This document shows, piece after piece, positions 1 through 12,410 of a stretch of 64,000 bases of DNA. The notes beneath the pieces are model-generated. The model worked only from the letters and a program-made list of their open reading frames with translations, made no database searches and was not told the DNA's origin. This DNA comes from Trochalopteron elliotii. Lineage: Eukaryota > Chordata > Aves > Passeriformes > Leiothrichidae. Location of the stretch: NCBI GenBank assembly GCA_024734555.1, contig JANPWX010000443.1, forward strand, positions 888,264-952,263, given 5' to 3'. The position numbers and the translations under genes were made by a program. Numbering within the stretch: the first letter of the stretch is position 1; the number at the start of each line of letters is the position of its first letter.

Positions 1-98
1 TTCTTTTCTTTTCTTTTCTTTTCTTTTCTTTTCTTTTCTTTTCTTTTCTTTTCTTTTCTTTTCTTTTCTTTTCTTTTCTTTTCTTCTTTTCTTTTCTA
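1..98. repeat. (TTTTC)n pentanucleotide microsatellite
   Basis: Near-perfect tandem TTTTC units run from the first base, with one shortened unit near 85-90. The tract begins at the window edge, so its full length is unknown. It continues into an irregular pyrimidine-rich strand to about 158, giving a polypyrimidine/polypurine tract of roughly 160 bp. Length polymorphism between individuals is likely. Confidence 0.97.
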
Positions 99-199
99 TT
101 TTTTTTATCCTCCTCCCTTTTTTCCCTCTCCCCACTTTCTATCTTTCTCTCTTACTCAAGGCCAACAGCCACCCCTGAATTTGGGACCAGCTTTGCCTC

Positions 200-322
200 C
201 CGAGCCCAGGGCTGAGCTCTGCGGTGCCTCCTGGCTGCTCCCCGGCCAACCCCGGGCCGGCCGCGATGCCGGGCAAAGAAAGGACACAAAGGAAAAAGGA
301 CGGTCCGAAATTCGAGCTCGTT
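200..322. other. Small CpG cluster
   Basis: CpG dinucleotides are grouped here (around 200, 222, 243, 252-265, 270, 301-306 and 313-320) while the next several kilobases have very few. The stretch is too short for a classical promoter island. It directly adjoins the AT-rich candidate element at 323-780. An ATG at 266 opens a 33-codon frame, but nothing supports translation. It may be the GC-rich shoulder of an enhancer or a minor unannotated promoter. Confidence 0.4.
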
Positions 323-780
323 ATTAATACAGCCCTGCTTGTAAATGAAAAATGTAACCCTTGTTAATTAACGCTGTTTACATGGGGTACAAGAAACTTA
401 AGAAATGTTTCTACAAAGGGGAAGGAACTGTTTACAAAACTCTTTCAAAAGTGTGACATATTGCTGCAGTTCCAGCACTAAAAAGCCAAACACACTTACA
501 CGCCTTTGAAGTTGGCTGGCTGAGGCAACATTATTTGACTCGGATTCAGATATTGCTTGTGGGTATAACTAATGGCTTTTACCTAGTTAGTGGGCTGGGA
601 GGGGCGAGGGCCTGGGCGCCGTGGCCATTGGGTCCCTCTGGAGAGCTGGGGCTGGCTCCCCGCCAGCTCTGTACAATGTCAACATTGAATATTTGAATTC
701 CCAGACTCTATTTAACAACTTTCTAAATAAATAAACTCATTGTGTGTCTGTGTTTAAAATTATTTCACCTCTTTCATGAA
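323..780. promoter_or_regulatory. Candidate conserved enhancer with HNF1-like palindrome and two forkhead sites
   Basis: This AT-rich block carries a perfect 10-bp palindrome GTTAATTAAC (363-372), which fits an HNF1 or paired-homeodomain site. Two identical forkhead-type words TGTTTACA lie at 375-382 and 429-436. The block ends in a run of AATAAA-like words near 727-735. No coding frame is credible. What is seen is motif density and lack of repeats. That it is an enhancer is inference. Confidence 0.4.
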
Positions 781-1960
781 AGCTACAGCATCTTATTACA
801 CCGGCCTCTCGGGCTGCTTTTCCCCCTTTTCTTTCCAAACAAACACAAACCGAGCTGAGCACTTTTGGTTTTTTTGTTGTTTTTCACTGTCTTCTATCTC
901 TCCCTCTCTCCCTTTCTCACTTTCTGTCTGTCTTCTTGCAAAGCAAAAGTGGCAGCTGCTCAGACATCCCACCACGTCCTCAGTGGGACAGCTCTGTGCA
1001 CCTTGTTATCTAATCATAACTAAAACCAAAGCCAGGTTCACCAAGTCGGTTAAATATTAATCATTTCTAAAAGGAGGCCCAAGTGAGTGCCATTGCTGCA
1101 GCAGTGCCCTGTACATACTCAATCATTTTGGCTGCCCTACCCTAGGCTGGCTCCAGGGACAGCTTTCATTGTTGTTTCCATAAATGGCTATTAGTGTTCA
1201 TATTCACCTATTCACCTACTTATTTAAGTGCACGTAAGTGTGGATGTGGCTGTGCTCACGGAGATGTGTGCACACGTGTGTGTTCAGAACATACTTTTCT
1301 GCTTATGCCATGGAGATAGATTTATTTATGTGCATAATATCTATGTCTGTGTGTGCACACAGAGAGAGGAAAGCAGGTAAATCTGTTTGATATTTGTAAT
1401 TGTAATTAATATATGTTCGGTGTATAGTTTAGAGAGAGATTGTGGTATGCACAGGCTCCTGGGGTGCTTGTAGTCCTGATACCAATATCTTTACACCCAC
1501 AAAGGCTCTGAAATGTTCAGGATGCATGTAGGGAACACAGTACTGATATGCAGAAGCCTGGGTGTTGTTCCCTGGGATCCTTCCCAAATACACTAATTGT
1601 GTGCTTCCGTGGCGGGAATATCCATTGTAAAATATTTATTGCCTTCCCATGGAAGTAAATGTGGCTGGAGAGAGAAGGTATTTTTGCCTTTCCTGGGGAG
1701 CACAGCTCCCTGATAAAGCTGTCTGAGTTGCTGAAGAAGAAAGTGGGATGAATTTTCTGCCAGGACAGGTATGTGGAGGAAGAAAGAAAGTGTTGGTGGT
1801 TGCTGCAGCCCGAGGTGGATGAGGAACGGGCAGTGGGGAAGCAGATGGAGTTTTATGAATCTCAGCTAATGAAACCTTGTCCACAGAAATCGCCTTGCTT
1901 CGCAGTAAACCACTTTTTAAACAAATGTACTTTAGCTTTGGAAGGGCTTGTTCAGACACT
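781..1960. other. Non-coding, no feature recognised
   Basis: Open frames here are short and unlike proteins. A loosely TG-rich patch lies at about 1225-1360 (repeated TGTG and GTGCACAC words) but is not a clean microsatellite. The rest has no recognisable gene, RNA or repeat. Confidence 0.6.
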
Positions 1961-2420
1961 TAGGTTTCCAACCAAGAATTCATAATATTTGTTTATTTAA
2001 ATTTTAACTAGGTTTGCTGTCATTTTTGGAGCAAGTCGGTGTTCTTTTGCTGTAATTTAATACAATCAGTTTTACATCATTTCAGTTTAGTTAGGCAAGA
2101 AGTGGCTTATGAAGAGCAGAAAGAGGTTTAATCCCACATGGTTTTCAAACTAGCAGATGCAAGTGTCATGTTATTCAGTAGACAGAGCTAGAACTGGACA
2201 AATGCAGATTAGAAATGCAGCTTATGTTTTAAGTAGTGAAGGTATTTAACCAGTAAAACTATTTACTGAGAGCTGGGTGGGTTTCAACATCAGTGGAATT
2301 CCTTTGTCTTAATTAAGGTTGGCTGTTTTTCTAAAAAGATATGAGCTAGTCCAAACAGGAATTAATTTAGGGAATTCCTGTAGCCTGTGTTATACAGGGG
2401 TAGCAGACCAGACCACTCTT
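1961..2420. promoter_or_regulatory. AT-rich candidate regulatory block
   Basis: AT-rich, repeat-free sequence. Motifs include a SOX-type CCTTTGT (2301-2307) directly followed by the palindrome CTTAATTAAG (2308-2317), a homeodomain-type core. Function is inferred from composition only. Confidence 0.28.
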
Positions 2421-5081
2421 CCTGATTTTATAATCTATGCACCCAGTTAAAGCCGTGCAGTTTCATATGGAGACATAAGCTCAAGGCTGGGATCACAGGA
2501 ATGCACTTAAAAACTAAATGGTCATTAAAAAACCCAGGTTCAGCTCTGACAATGCAGAACCAACATCTGGCTCAAAGTGTTTTCCATCCTCAGCACTGCT
2601 TACCTGGATCACAGGCAGCCTCAGAAGTGCCCCATCCCCAGGTCTGAGGGCAAAGGCAGTGATGGGTTTTTCAAAGATGAGAAGGAAGAACAGGGTGTGG
2701 GAGCTGAGGTTTGGATACGGAGAGTGGGGTCTGGCGTCAGTGGTTTGATCACTGTTCTGTGATGGATTTCCAGTGGGTTCCTGCCATGTTCCTGTACAAC
2801 AGGTTCCTGCTGCAGTTCTTAACACCCAGACAAGACCAGTAGAGTTCATGATATAGACCAGTGAGCATCAGGAAGCACCTCCAGGACTCCTTTGCTGCAG
2901 GAGCTGCTGGAGGGAGGTGTTTGCTGGCAGAGAAACAGCAAGATGGGGAAGGAGATGGAGAAGTAAATGTGGTTGTCCCCAGGACTCTGTCTCTTTTCAC
3001 CGCCATTTAAAATAAAAAAAATCAAAATTCTCAGGGTATAAAGAAGCCCTGTCTGATCACTCACTGATTTTATGTTCCCTCCCTTTTGTTTGCATTTCTA
3101 GGCTATGCTGAGGCATTGCCTTCTTCAGTGCTGCTGGAAGAAAGGGCAGCCACGGATACGTGTGGGAGGAGGGAAGCTAGCCTGCAATGAATATTGTATT
3201 TGGTGCTAAATATGTAACAAAGAGAAAGAAATGTGAGTTAATCCAGCAATAAGAGTTGGGAAGTGAAATACAATTCATTTTATTTCAGGGTTTAATGCTG
3301 AGGTCTGTTTCAGTGAAGCATTATCTTTTAAACTGGGATATACGCAACGACATAACCCCCACTACCTTGAGGGAATGTCAGAGTTTGATCTCTGAATAAA
3401 GGAAATTCAGAGTTAAGGCTGAAATGTACCACATGGCCTCCAAGTCCCAGGAACAACAGGAGGCAAGGAAGTAGCTAAAGCTATGGGCTGCACTTTAAAA
3501 TGAGTCCAGCAACTACCAAGCCGCCAGCACTCGTTGCAGATCCACAGCACGGCTTGAGCTGGGATTTGTATTGACTAGAGAGAGATCTGTGATGGTCTTG
3601 AGTCTTTTCGGAAATCTTGGCTGATCTGTGATGAGCATGAGAGTTTTATGGTGGAAGGATTACAGTTCTGGGCTTCATTTATGGAACAGAAGCACTCCTG
3701 TCTCCTTTGACACCGATAGCTTTTGTTTAGAAAATCTTATATTGGAGCAAAATTTTGGTTCAGAAAAGAAATATACCCAAGTTACAGCTTTATTTCTTTT
3801 CTGAAGAATTGCTTATATGTCTGAATGGATGCACTACATTTTAGCCCTGTTTAAACTCCAAACTAAATTTAAATTGCCTGTAAAATAATCCACAGAATGG
3901 AAACTGAACACAATCGTAGCCCTTGCTCCCTGACCCAAACCCATATTCCATTGCAAAGCAGCGCGCTGCTCCGTTCCATGATTACAGTAAGTTAGAAACC
4001 AGAAGAGCAAGACTTCTATGAATAGGTTATTTTTGGCAATTGCATCACCAATTATGTATAAAATTTCAAAAAATATGGGCTCTGCCAGTTTGATCTCTGA
4101 GAGGGATACAGAAAATGAAAGCTTTGAGACTGCTGTAACATCATACTATTTTGTCTATTAGATATCATTAGATTACCAGAATACTGAGACCTTCATATCA
4201 ACCAGCCTAACAAAAATTTCCCAGGTGGTTTAAATTAAAAAATTAGCCATAAATATATTTTGTATAATGTAATTTATTATGGATGTTTATTGTGTGCAGT
4301 GGGAAAATGTTTGGTTTCGGATGATCTTACCGTATAACATGTGCCCTACTGAAACTGTTTATACTGAGGCAGCCTGGAAAAGCCCCAGTTTAATTCTGAG
4401 ACTGGCTGGGCTACATGCTCTCAAAGCCACAGGAAAGCAGAGCCCTTCCCCTGGAAAGCCAAAGGGGCAACAGCATCCTGGGTGGGACATGTGCAACATA
4501 AAAACTAGGCAGTGAGAAGAGAGCTGAGTGGCAGAGAAAGCTGAAGGATGGGTCAGGGCAATGTTGTTGTATAGGGAAAATGGGACAAAAATGATACCAA
4601 TTTGCAGCAGGTCCTGTTATAATGGCATGGGAGGCTCACCAGTGTCTGAGGGATACTTTTCTACCACATCCCATGTTTTATCCGGCCTCCTTCTGTTTCA
4701 GATGGGTGTGGTGAGCAGGGCTCTGTACTGATGCCCACCCATGACTTCAGATTTGCCCTTCTGCAGCACAGAGAGTGGATTAAGCTGGCTTTGGGGACCC
4801 AGGGGTCCCTGTGATGGACACATCCACCCTCTGCTGGGATGCTGCAGAGGGGAGCTGCAGAGGGGCTTCAGGAAAAAGATCTCCCACCTCCTCTCCTGCT
4901 CTTTTGCACAAAGTCCACATGCTGGCAAGGGTGAAATCATTCCTCAGTTTAAAAAAAACAAGCCCTCAAAAACTTCCCCCCCCTGCCCCAAGCTCCTTCA
5001 CACATGTATCACACCAAACTGGCAAAGCCAATGGAAAAGGATTTTGCGTTTTGGCAGCAGAGCTGGCTCAGAGCTCACTGC
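2421..5081. other. Non-coding, no clear feature
   Basis: The stretch 3190-4280 is AT-rich and could include weakly constrained sequence. The flanks (2421-3190 and 4280-5081) are balanced in composition. The longest open frame, near 4741-5244, overlaps unrelated frames and resembles no known family. I see no gene, RNA or intact mobile element. Confidence 0.5.
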
Positions 5082-5150
5082 GGGCCTTATCCCAAACCCA
5101 CTGGAGCTGAAGGAGCTTGTACCGACTTCAACGGGCCTTGGACTGGCTCT
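5082..5150. repeat. Relic of amniote palindromic repeat (TTGACTTCAATGGG-type core)
   Basis: The segment runs from GGGCCTTATCCCAAACCCA (5082-5100) to ACCGACTTCAACGGGCCTTG (5121-5140). It reads as an eroded copy of a short interspersed repeat common in birds, turtles and crocodilians, in which a CCCATTGAAGTCAATGGG-like arm is followed by its complement and a GGATCAGGCCC-like end. The family is recognised from memory and its database name is uncertain. Several substitutions indicate great age. Confidence 0.5.
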
Positions 5151-5690
5151 GGCTGGGAGGAATCTGCTTCCCTTCATCCTTGAGGGCTGGGGGGGTTATC
5201 AGCAGCTTTTGCTCTGTGGTGAGCCCCAACATGTGATGCTGTAACAGATACCTGGATTTGCATCAGTCTAAGTGAATTAGGTTGGCCCTATAATCTGGCC
5301 TCATTTAAGAGTCATTTTAGCCATTATGATGAAATGTGAACGCTGCTGATGGGGGGACTGTGGGGACTCTGAATGCTTGTTTCCCACCGTGCCCCACCTC
5401 TCCCATGGGTTGAGGACCTCTGAGGGCTGTGGTGGGCACTTGGGGAGTGTGGGAGGTGTCCAGCACCTCTGGCTTGCACTGCAGGGTTCTCCATTCCATT
5501 TCCAAGGACTGTGGTTCTCCAAATAGCCTGACTTTGTACCTTCTGAACAAATAGCTCTGCTGCTGCAAGTACCTGGTTCCTCCAGTAAGTGCTCCATTTA
5601 TTGCCCCCCGATTTCATCTCAGACAAACTGAAGGTATGTGAGAGACAAGCACCGACTGCTGGAAAAAAATCACCCCAAACATGTCTAAAG
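5151..5690. other. Non-coding, nothing recognised
   Basis: Balanced composition and overlapping short open frames on the minus strand, none protein-like. No repeat or RNA gene is seen. Confidence 0.55.
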
Positions 5691-6360
5691 CACAGCTTGA
5701 GTCACTGGTGGTGCCTATATTTTTGATTTAAAAACCATTTAACATTTCCAACGTTTGACAGAAATGATTAACCTTCCCCTCTTGAAAACTCTTTGCGATT
5801 TGAACTTACCGTGGCACGTTTTATTTACTTGCACCTTGGTGAGGAATTAAGCAATGCTTTTGGTGAGTTTTAATCTTTCCCATTCTCTTTGTGGCTCTGT
5901 ATAAAGGAAAAAAAAAAGGAAATATGTTGTTTGAAATAATTTTGAAGTGATGTTTCTATTTTACTTTTTTTAGGCTCTTGATGTATTTTTGGCTACAGGG
6001 ACTGGCATGGAGCATTGGTCTAAGAATATACAACACTGAAAAGCAAAGTGATATCAGCTGTATCTGAGCTAACTGCACTGCTTTATAGTTTTGCTGTTTC
6101 ATTGTAATTGTGCCATTATAATGATGATTTACAGCAATAATGAAGACTTCTTAATTGTAAAATATAAACAGCATGAGATATTTGTCCTGATTCTTTCAGT
6201 TCATATAAAAAGCAATATTTCAGTAGTCACTGGCTGCCTGTGAAAATGCAGCTATGCTGTAATAATAAGTAGCTATGCTCTGCCTGAATAATTACTGTCC
6301 AGGAGTTTGTGCTTCCTAATAAAGCCAAGGTAACTGAGAAATGAAGAAATGATGCACTAG
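5691..6360. promoter_or_regulatory. Candidate conserved regulatory block
   Basis: AT-rich and repeat-free, with scattered retained CpGs at about 5751, 5806, 5811 and 5817. The word CAACGTTTGA (5749-5758) recurs inside the candidate element at 19310-19319. The second half (6100-6330) is dominated by TAAT and ATAA homeodomain-type words. No open frame of interest is present. Enhancer function is inference. Confidence 0.35.
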
Positions 6361-6940
6361 GTCACTCCAGATGATGCAGATCAGAGAGATCTGAGTGAAC
6401 AAACTGTGCAGTGTCTGACCAGCCTCAGAATGAGAGAAAAGATGAAATTATCTGTACTGTACAAATGCCCTGAGTGAAAACTGAGCTGAGACAGAGCCAG
6501 AAGGGGTGGTGCAGAGTCAGACCCAAGATGGGATGCAGCAAACTTTCCCAGCTGGGACTTCTACCATGCACCAAGCTAAAGGATCAGTCATGGACCAAAC
6601 ACAGAAGATTTATTTCCAACCTGACATTATTATTTATTATGACTTGAATTAAAACAGCGACCACAGAACACAGCCAGGACTGGATGCCTGTTGTGCTGAG
6701 CTCTGTGCAAACATGGGCAGCCCGCACAGAGCTTAGGCCCTGAGAAATGCAGATTAAACTTGGGGCCTGCTGCCCCACACGTGTAATTACACCATCACTG
6801 GAGGCAGCAATAAAATCCTGAGGAGAAATGGATGCTTTAAGGAAAATCCATGGAGTCAGGACTCCATGGCTTGCACATGGGTGGACGTGCTTCAGCTTTA
6901 ATCACACCAGCCCTTTCCCCCTACCAGCAAATGGCCCCCT
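6361..6940. other. Non-coding, nothing recognised
   Basis: Mixed-composition sequence between two AT-rich blocks. No gene, RNA, microsatellite or recognisable repeat is seen. Confidence 0.55.
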
Positions 6941-7570
6941 TGGCTCTGTTTTAGACGACCCTATTAGTTTTGGCCGTGCCCATAATCTTGGGTGATCAAG
7001 CTGCATTAAGTTATGAGTATCCTTGCAGCATCACCTGCTTGCTTTCAAAGAAAATAGCTCTGAGATTCTCAGGGAAGGAAGAAGGCAACGCCGGCAGGTA
7101 ATCCAGCCCTATAAAATCCCTGGATTGTGGTTCCAGCCCGCTTTCCATGCGGGCGCTGAGAGAGGGACCTGAGCAGTGTGGCTGGCAAGAGCCAGCAACC
7201 AAAAAGTCCCTCAAGCCTATAAGGTTTATTAAGGTTCTTTTTAAGTCCCTGCCAATAAAAAGGGTCCACACAACCTCTGAGTGAGGCTCCATAAGCTCAG
7301 TTTTATGTTCAGATAATTTGGAGCCAAACCGTCACGGAGTTCACATAGCAAAATACCCCACGGAGCATCGCAAACTGTGAAGAAAATATATCGAGGAAAG
7401 GGAGGACTGATAATTTTATGGTTTTCCTTGAAGTTAAGCAGTAAAATGGACTTTATTTAGCAATTTCCGGGCTTCTGATTGTGATTTTGTTACCCGCGTA
7501 ACAGTGTTGGATATAATGTTTTGTAAATAGGGAGAAATGTTAGAAGTCGAGGTCCTACAGTGCTTGGATC
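6941..7570. promoter_or_regulatory. Candidate conserved non-coding element
   Basis: About fifteen CpGs survive in moderately AT-rich DNA, for example near 7090, 7151-7155, 7330-7335, 7362-7369, 7391, 7469 and 7495. This is unusual against the depleted surroundings. A perfect 6-bp stem with 4-nt loop (GCTGGC/GCCAGC) lies at 7181-7196. The block is repeat-free with no usable reading frame. Conservation is inferred, not measured. Confidence 0.4.
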
Positions 7571-9979
7571 TGCCGTGGGAAGCAGTGCCACACACTCCAG
7601 GTTCCCAAAATGGATCAGACCTGGATTGACTTTTGGATCAGACCACTGGGCAGGACATGGCAACAGCACTCAGCTCTGCTGTGAGAGGCTGCAGGTTGAG
7701 CCCAGCATGGCTGGGTAGCCCTTGGAAGGGACAGTCCATTAAAGAAACACAAATTGTTTTACTGAGGTCCAGGGAGGAGCAACATACACTTATTTTTGGA
7801 GGGTGAAGCATTTCTCATTTGAAATACATTTAAGAGCCCTGGATTTTACAAGTGAGGTGATCATCTCAATCCCCAGGCTCGTTTTCTAAACCAGGCTAAT
7901 AAAATCACTTGTCCCTCAGCCTTTTGGTTGTGTGTAAACCTAGGTCCAGAATTCACAGGATAAACCTCCACTATATTTGCTCCTCACACAACAACCATTT
8001 TACATTTGGCATGGCTCATCTTTTAAAAATCTATTTTACAATGTAATAATTCACACCCACTTCTCTTTGGGAAGTCATTTATAGAAGGGAAATTAAACAT
8101 GGCTGGGCACTGGAGGGAGTACGGCTGATACATGCAACAGCTCAAAATGTTGAGGGAAGCTGTTATGGATGTGGGAGAAGATGCTATCTTGACCTTGGCA
8201 GTTTGTTTATTAGACACTAAATCACAGACATTTCTTCTTCCAGTTCTAACTGGTCCAAGGACTCAGATGTAACCTTAAAAGCCCTTTCTGGGGTTTTAAA
8301 CAGAATTTAGACCTCATCAGTGGTCAGTACTATTTATGCAGCTTGAATGAAACAAGGGAATGCAAAGACCACTGTGGGAAAGAAAAAAGGTGAAGAGACT
8401 AGAGCAAAAAAAAAGGACTATTCATTCCAGTGACTGTATTTCCTTTTCATATGTTGCACTTCCTGGTGCCACAGAGCAGAGAGAATAAGAAAATATTTGA
8501 TGTCTTTTTACTCAGTTTGTCAATGCACCTTGTGCATATGACAGCCAATAGCCATCAAACTCATCCTGCCAGTGTTCCTAAAAAGAAGGGTTGTGTCTCA
8601 CTGTCAGCAGCAAAGGTGGCACTGGAAATAAGGTGGAGGTGAGCAGAGAGGAGCCAGGGATGGTGGGGGAAGAGGACTGGGAAATGGGACATGTCTGATG
8701 GATTGCTGTCAGATCCTTGAGCAGAAGGAGGCAAACAAATCAGCTCTGCTGGCACCTTTCTGCACAGGAATAATTTGGGACATCTGCTTTAAGAGATGAT
8801 TGGTGCTTTTCATATACTAAATAGGCCCTGAATATGCTGTTCTCCTGCTTTCCTCTCCTTCTCCAGTGCTATACCACTTATTTATAAATACATAAAAATA
8901 TATTTATACATGATATCAGCAAGCTAATGTGGCTAAACCACCTCTGTGCATCTTGACCTCCTGCTTAGTCTCCCGTTTCAGAGGCTCAGTGTAAATTAAG
9001 GTGCTGGCCTTACTCTTCAGGTCCACACATTCCCTCTGTGCTCCTGCTGCAGAAAGAGCTGTGCTCTCTGGGTCGGTGAGGATCCAGCTGAAGCCTGCGA
9101 GGGCTGGAGGGAGCAGTGTTGCTTTAGGCTCCCTGCCTGAGGAGTGACATATCAGAAGTAATAAGTCTGAGCCTGAGCTGATGTCTAACAGCATCGGAGA
9201 GTGGGCTGGAAGGCTGAACTCCTGCAAAAAATGAGAGCAAGGAATTTAACAGCAGTAAAAAAGAGGTTAAGGAGAGAACAAAAAAGGAAAGGAAATAAAA
9301 GTGATATGAATGGCTAGAAAAACAGCGATGTCCAAATATTAACCTCTACTGCTGTATTTTGACACTGGGCTGAGTTAATAGAAGTACATGGCTAATATAC
9401 ATCAGTTGGAAGAAGGTAGTTAATTTCAGAAAGTATCTGGATCAACTTAATATGAAAATGTATTAGCAAAAGATATTTTATGTATGTCCAAATGTGCCAA
9501 TAGCTTGAAGACATATTCTGCAGGAGGCTAGCAAGAAAAAGTATGTTTTACTTGTGGGGTTTTCAGCCAAATTCTCCCATTCTTGGGGCTTCTTATCCCT
9601 TTCTTCTCCAAGATACCTTTTCCTCAGCCCTCAGAGGAGCAGGAGCAGACAGACCTTTTCCCCAGCCTGTACCTTCTGTCAGCTGCAGAAGCCTCACAGA
9701 CAGCACTGGCTCGAAGGGTTTTTTCCTCTTAGAATGTTAAAGGAGCAGCCCCAGAGCACAGGAGCTAAACTGGTGTAAAAGTGGTGTGGGAGCAGAGCCC
9801 ACTTCGGCAGGGGATAGACTCAGTGCTGGCTCTTCCTCCTGGGATCCATCCAGAGGTGGAGACAGAAGATATAGGGCAATCTTCACTCTGTCAAGTCTTT
9901 AGTGTCTAACACTTAGAAGTGGTAAATAGTTTCAGTTCTTTAAAATAAGGATTTTTCTCTCCTTTTTGTATTTCGGCAT
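7571..9979. other. Non-coding, no feature recognised
   Basis: Mixed composition with no convincing exon on either strand. An AT-rich stretch at 8876-8912 consists of overlapping TTTATA and ATATTT words. The interval 9230-9540 is A-rich. Nothing identifies a gene, RNA or mobile element. Confidence 0.5.
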
Positions 9980-10340
9980 GTCCTTGGGGTTTGCATTCTT
10001 CCTTAGGTATCATTTATTTCACAGCAAAGAATCGTGGTGAGACAGCCTGGGCTTTAATTTCTGGGAATATCTTTATAGGCTTGTTTTTGTGGCTATATAA
10101 CAACATTATGTTATCTATCCATCTCTCATTCCACTTCCTGATATACAGAATTATCAGGACTACCCATCAGTCACTCTTGTGTTTTCTAGCCCTCGGTGCT
10201 ATATCATTTTTTAGGATATTTTTCCAGTATTACAGCTACACAGATATTGGTGATAATTAAAAAATTATATAATATCTTTAAAAACTCTGTTGAGATGTGC
10301 AACACCATCTGAGGAAAAGTAAATTTTAGACTGGAATTAT
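9980..10340. promoter_or_regulatory. Weak candidate regulatory block
   Basis: AT-rich, repeat-free sequence with several TATC and ATTA words. The plus-strand frame at 9991-10260 gives a hydrophobic 89-residue translation. It has no family resemblance, and that composition is expected of T-rich DNA. I therefore do not call it coding. Confidence 0.2.
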
Positions 10341-12410
10341 ATCATTACTGGTTTCCTGAATGTTTGAGTGAAGAAAGGCAGTTAACTAAGGTACAATATT
10401 TTTCAAGGAAAAAAAAAGCAAAAAGCAATATAGAGGAGCTGGGCATCTGCTTTTGTAATTATGTACTGAGGAACTGGGATTGTGCCCCATCTGATGTTGT
10501 CCTGTACAGCCTTTCAGGTACCCAGGCTGTCCAGCTGATTTCTTTCTGTGATTGCAACAGGATTTCTCAGGTTTTCAGAAGCTCACAGGGTGTGTTCATG
10601 CACCTGATGTGTCAGATGGCCTGAGAGGGGATGGGACACAGGGCTGGTGGGAGACACAGGGGTGAAGGTCACTCAGTACAAAGAGAAAAGAAAGATTTTA
10701 AGGGTGATTGTGCAATTCCTGAGCTTCACCTCCACAGAGTTGTGCAGGGACCTGCTCGGCTGTGCCACATCACAGTGAAATTGGTTCCTTTATTTTACAC
10801 TTGTTTCCAAGGGAATTAAGGAACAGAAAGTTCAGCTCTGTGCTGGGCAGAAGACAGGATTCTCTCTTCCAAGTCTTTTGCTCTTTGTCCTGTAGAACAC
10901 CATGGATTATGTTTTGTATCCTGCTCCAGGTGAGGCTGCGTGTGGAGTCATGATCTCAGGTACTGCACATGTAGTGATGGATTTGGGCTAGGGGGTGGTT
11001 TTGGGCTTTAACAAAGTGTGCTACTGCTTTTTGCTGCCTGCAGTGAAAACTGGGGGTGTTTCCATCTCCTGAGTGTAAGTACATGCTATAACAGGAGTCC
11101 CAAGGTGTCACCCCAGACCTGGTATCCAAATGTTATTTCTCCTGTAATTTGGGCAGATGTTACAAGAAATGGTTTGATGTTTCCTTGAGAAAGAACTACT
11201 TTTTTTTTTTTCCCCTGCAAAGTTTTCACTTGTTTAGTATTGTGTCTACTGGCACTGATTTTTTTTTTTTCAGTGTTGGTTACAAAATCCCAAAGCAATG
11301 GGAGGAAGAGGTTTTTTTCCTCCCCTGTGTGCTTTTTCAGATCATGTTGGAGATTAGCTCGGGGGAATGACAAACCACTCTGTTCCCAGCACAGTCTCCC
11401 CATCCACAGATAAAATGTTATGGGAATTGGTGTTGGATGCCACATGTAGTTTCACTTTGTGTTGCACCCTTTCCTGGCAGCACTTCTGCTGTTTGTCCTT
11501 CCAGCCCTATGATTCTGCCATGTTGTCTGTACTCTCCTTGATGTATAGAAATACTTATAAAATGGAAAAAATAATTGATTTCTAGCTGCAGGTTTGGCTG
11601 ACCATCAGGCAGCAGCAGAATACAGTGTGTTTCTTAGTTCCCTGCTGCCCTGGTCAGTTGTGTGTGAGAAGGGAGATGGTTTTAAGGGTGCTCAGGGCCT
11701 GCTTTTCTCTTGAACACTCACAGTGTGCTGTGAGAACTTTGCTTGTTGAATTTGCAGCGGTGAAGGTGATTGAATAACACCACCTCACTCTGGTTTTGGT
11801 TAATAAGCAAGAAAAGGTGTGCTAATCCTATAAGGGCGTCTGATAAAACCAGCAGGGGTGTCCCACAGAGGCTTTGCTGACCACAACAAGGGTGAGGGGT
11901 GTGTTGGAGGCTGTTGCTGATGAGGACCATCCTCTGGAGAGGACAGGAATTGCTGAAAGGGCTCTCCAGCTTCTTGTGCTGCCCTCAGTGCTGGGCTGGA
12001 GGAATTTCCCATGTTGGTGCTGGTGTTTCCCACATTTATGGGAACCACAGGCTTCTCAAAGCCAGCAGCACCCACTCTGAGCAATACCAGAAACAGGAAC
12101 CTCTTGATCCATGCAGGGTGTGCTAGAGCCACAGAGTGGGAAGAGATAGCTTCTGTTCCTGATGCTTTGAAGATTTTTTTTTTCCTCATATAGAAAGGGG
12201 ACTCTGATGTGTGTCAGATGCCCCAGGTGGAAAAGCTGGCTGTGTTAGAGGCTGGTGGGTGAAATTGTGTGTCAGTGTGTGTTCTAGCCCCTCTTAGCTG
12301 GTGTATCCATAGCTGGGGGTTCAGTGTGTGGCCCCCAATTGCTTGGACCTGTAAAGTCTGTGGAAAAACCTGTAAATTAATTTCTGACCAGACTGAGGCA
12401 TCATTCACCG
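10341..12410. other. Non-coding with short T tracts
   Basis: Two pure T runs, 11200-11211 and 11259-11270, are the only simple repeats. The 129-codon minus-strand frame at 11800-12189 is overlapped by three plus-strand frames and shows no family features. No gene is supported. Confidence 0.55.

Noticed and set aside
266..367. 33-codon frame from ATG in the CpG cluster, basic N-terminus
   Set aside because: Short, no family resemblance, and it runs into an AT-rich enhancer-like block. The start context alone does not support a gene.
1225..1365. TG/CA-rich patch as a dinucleotide microsatellite
   Set aside because: The repeats are interrupted every few units and no pure run of useful length exists.
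7721..7740. TTGGAAGGGACAG as a CR1 fragment
   Set aside because: Too short and not flanked by any further CR1-like sequence.
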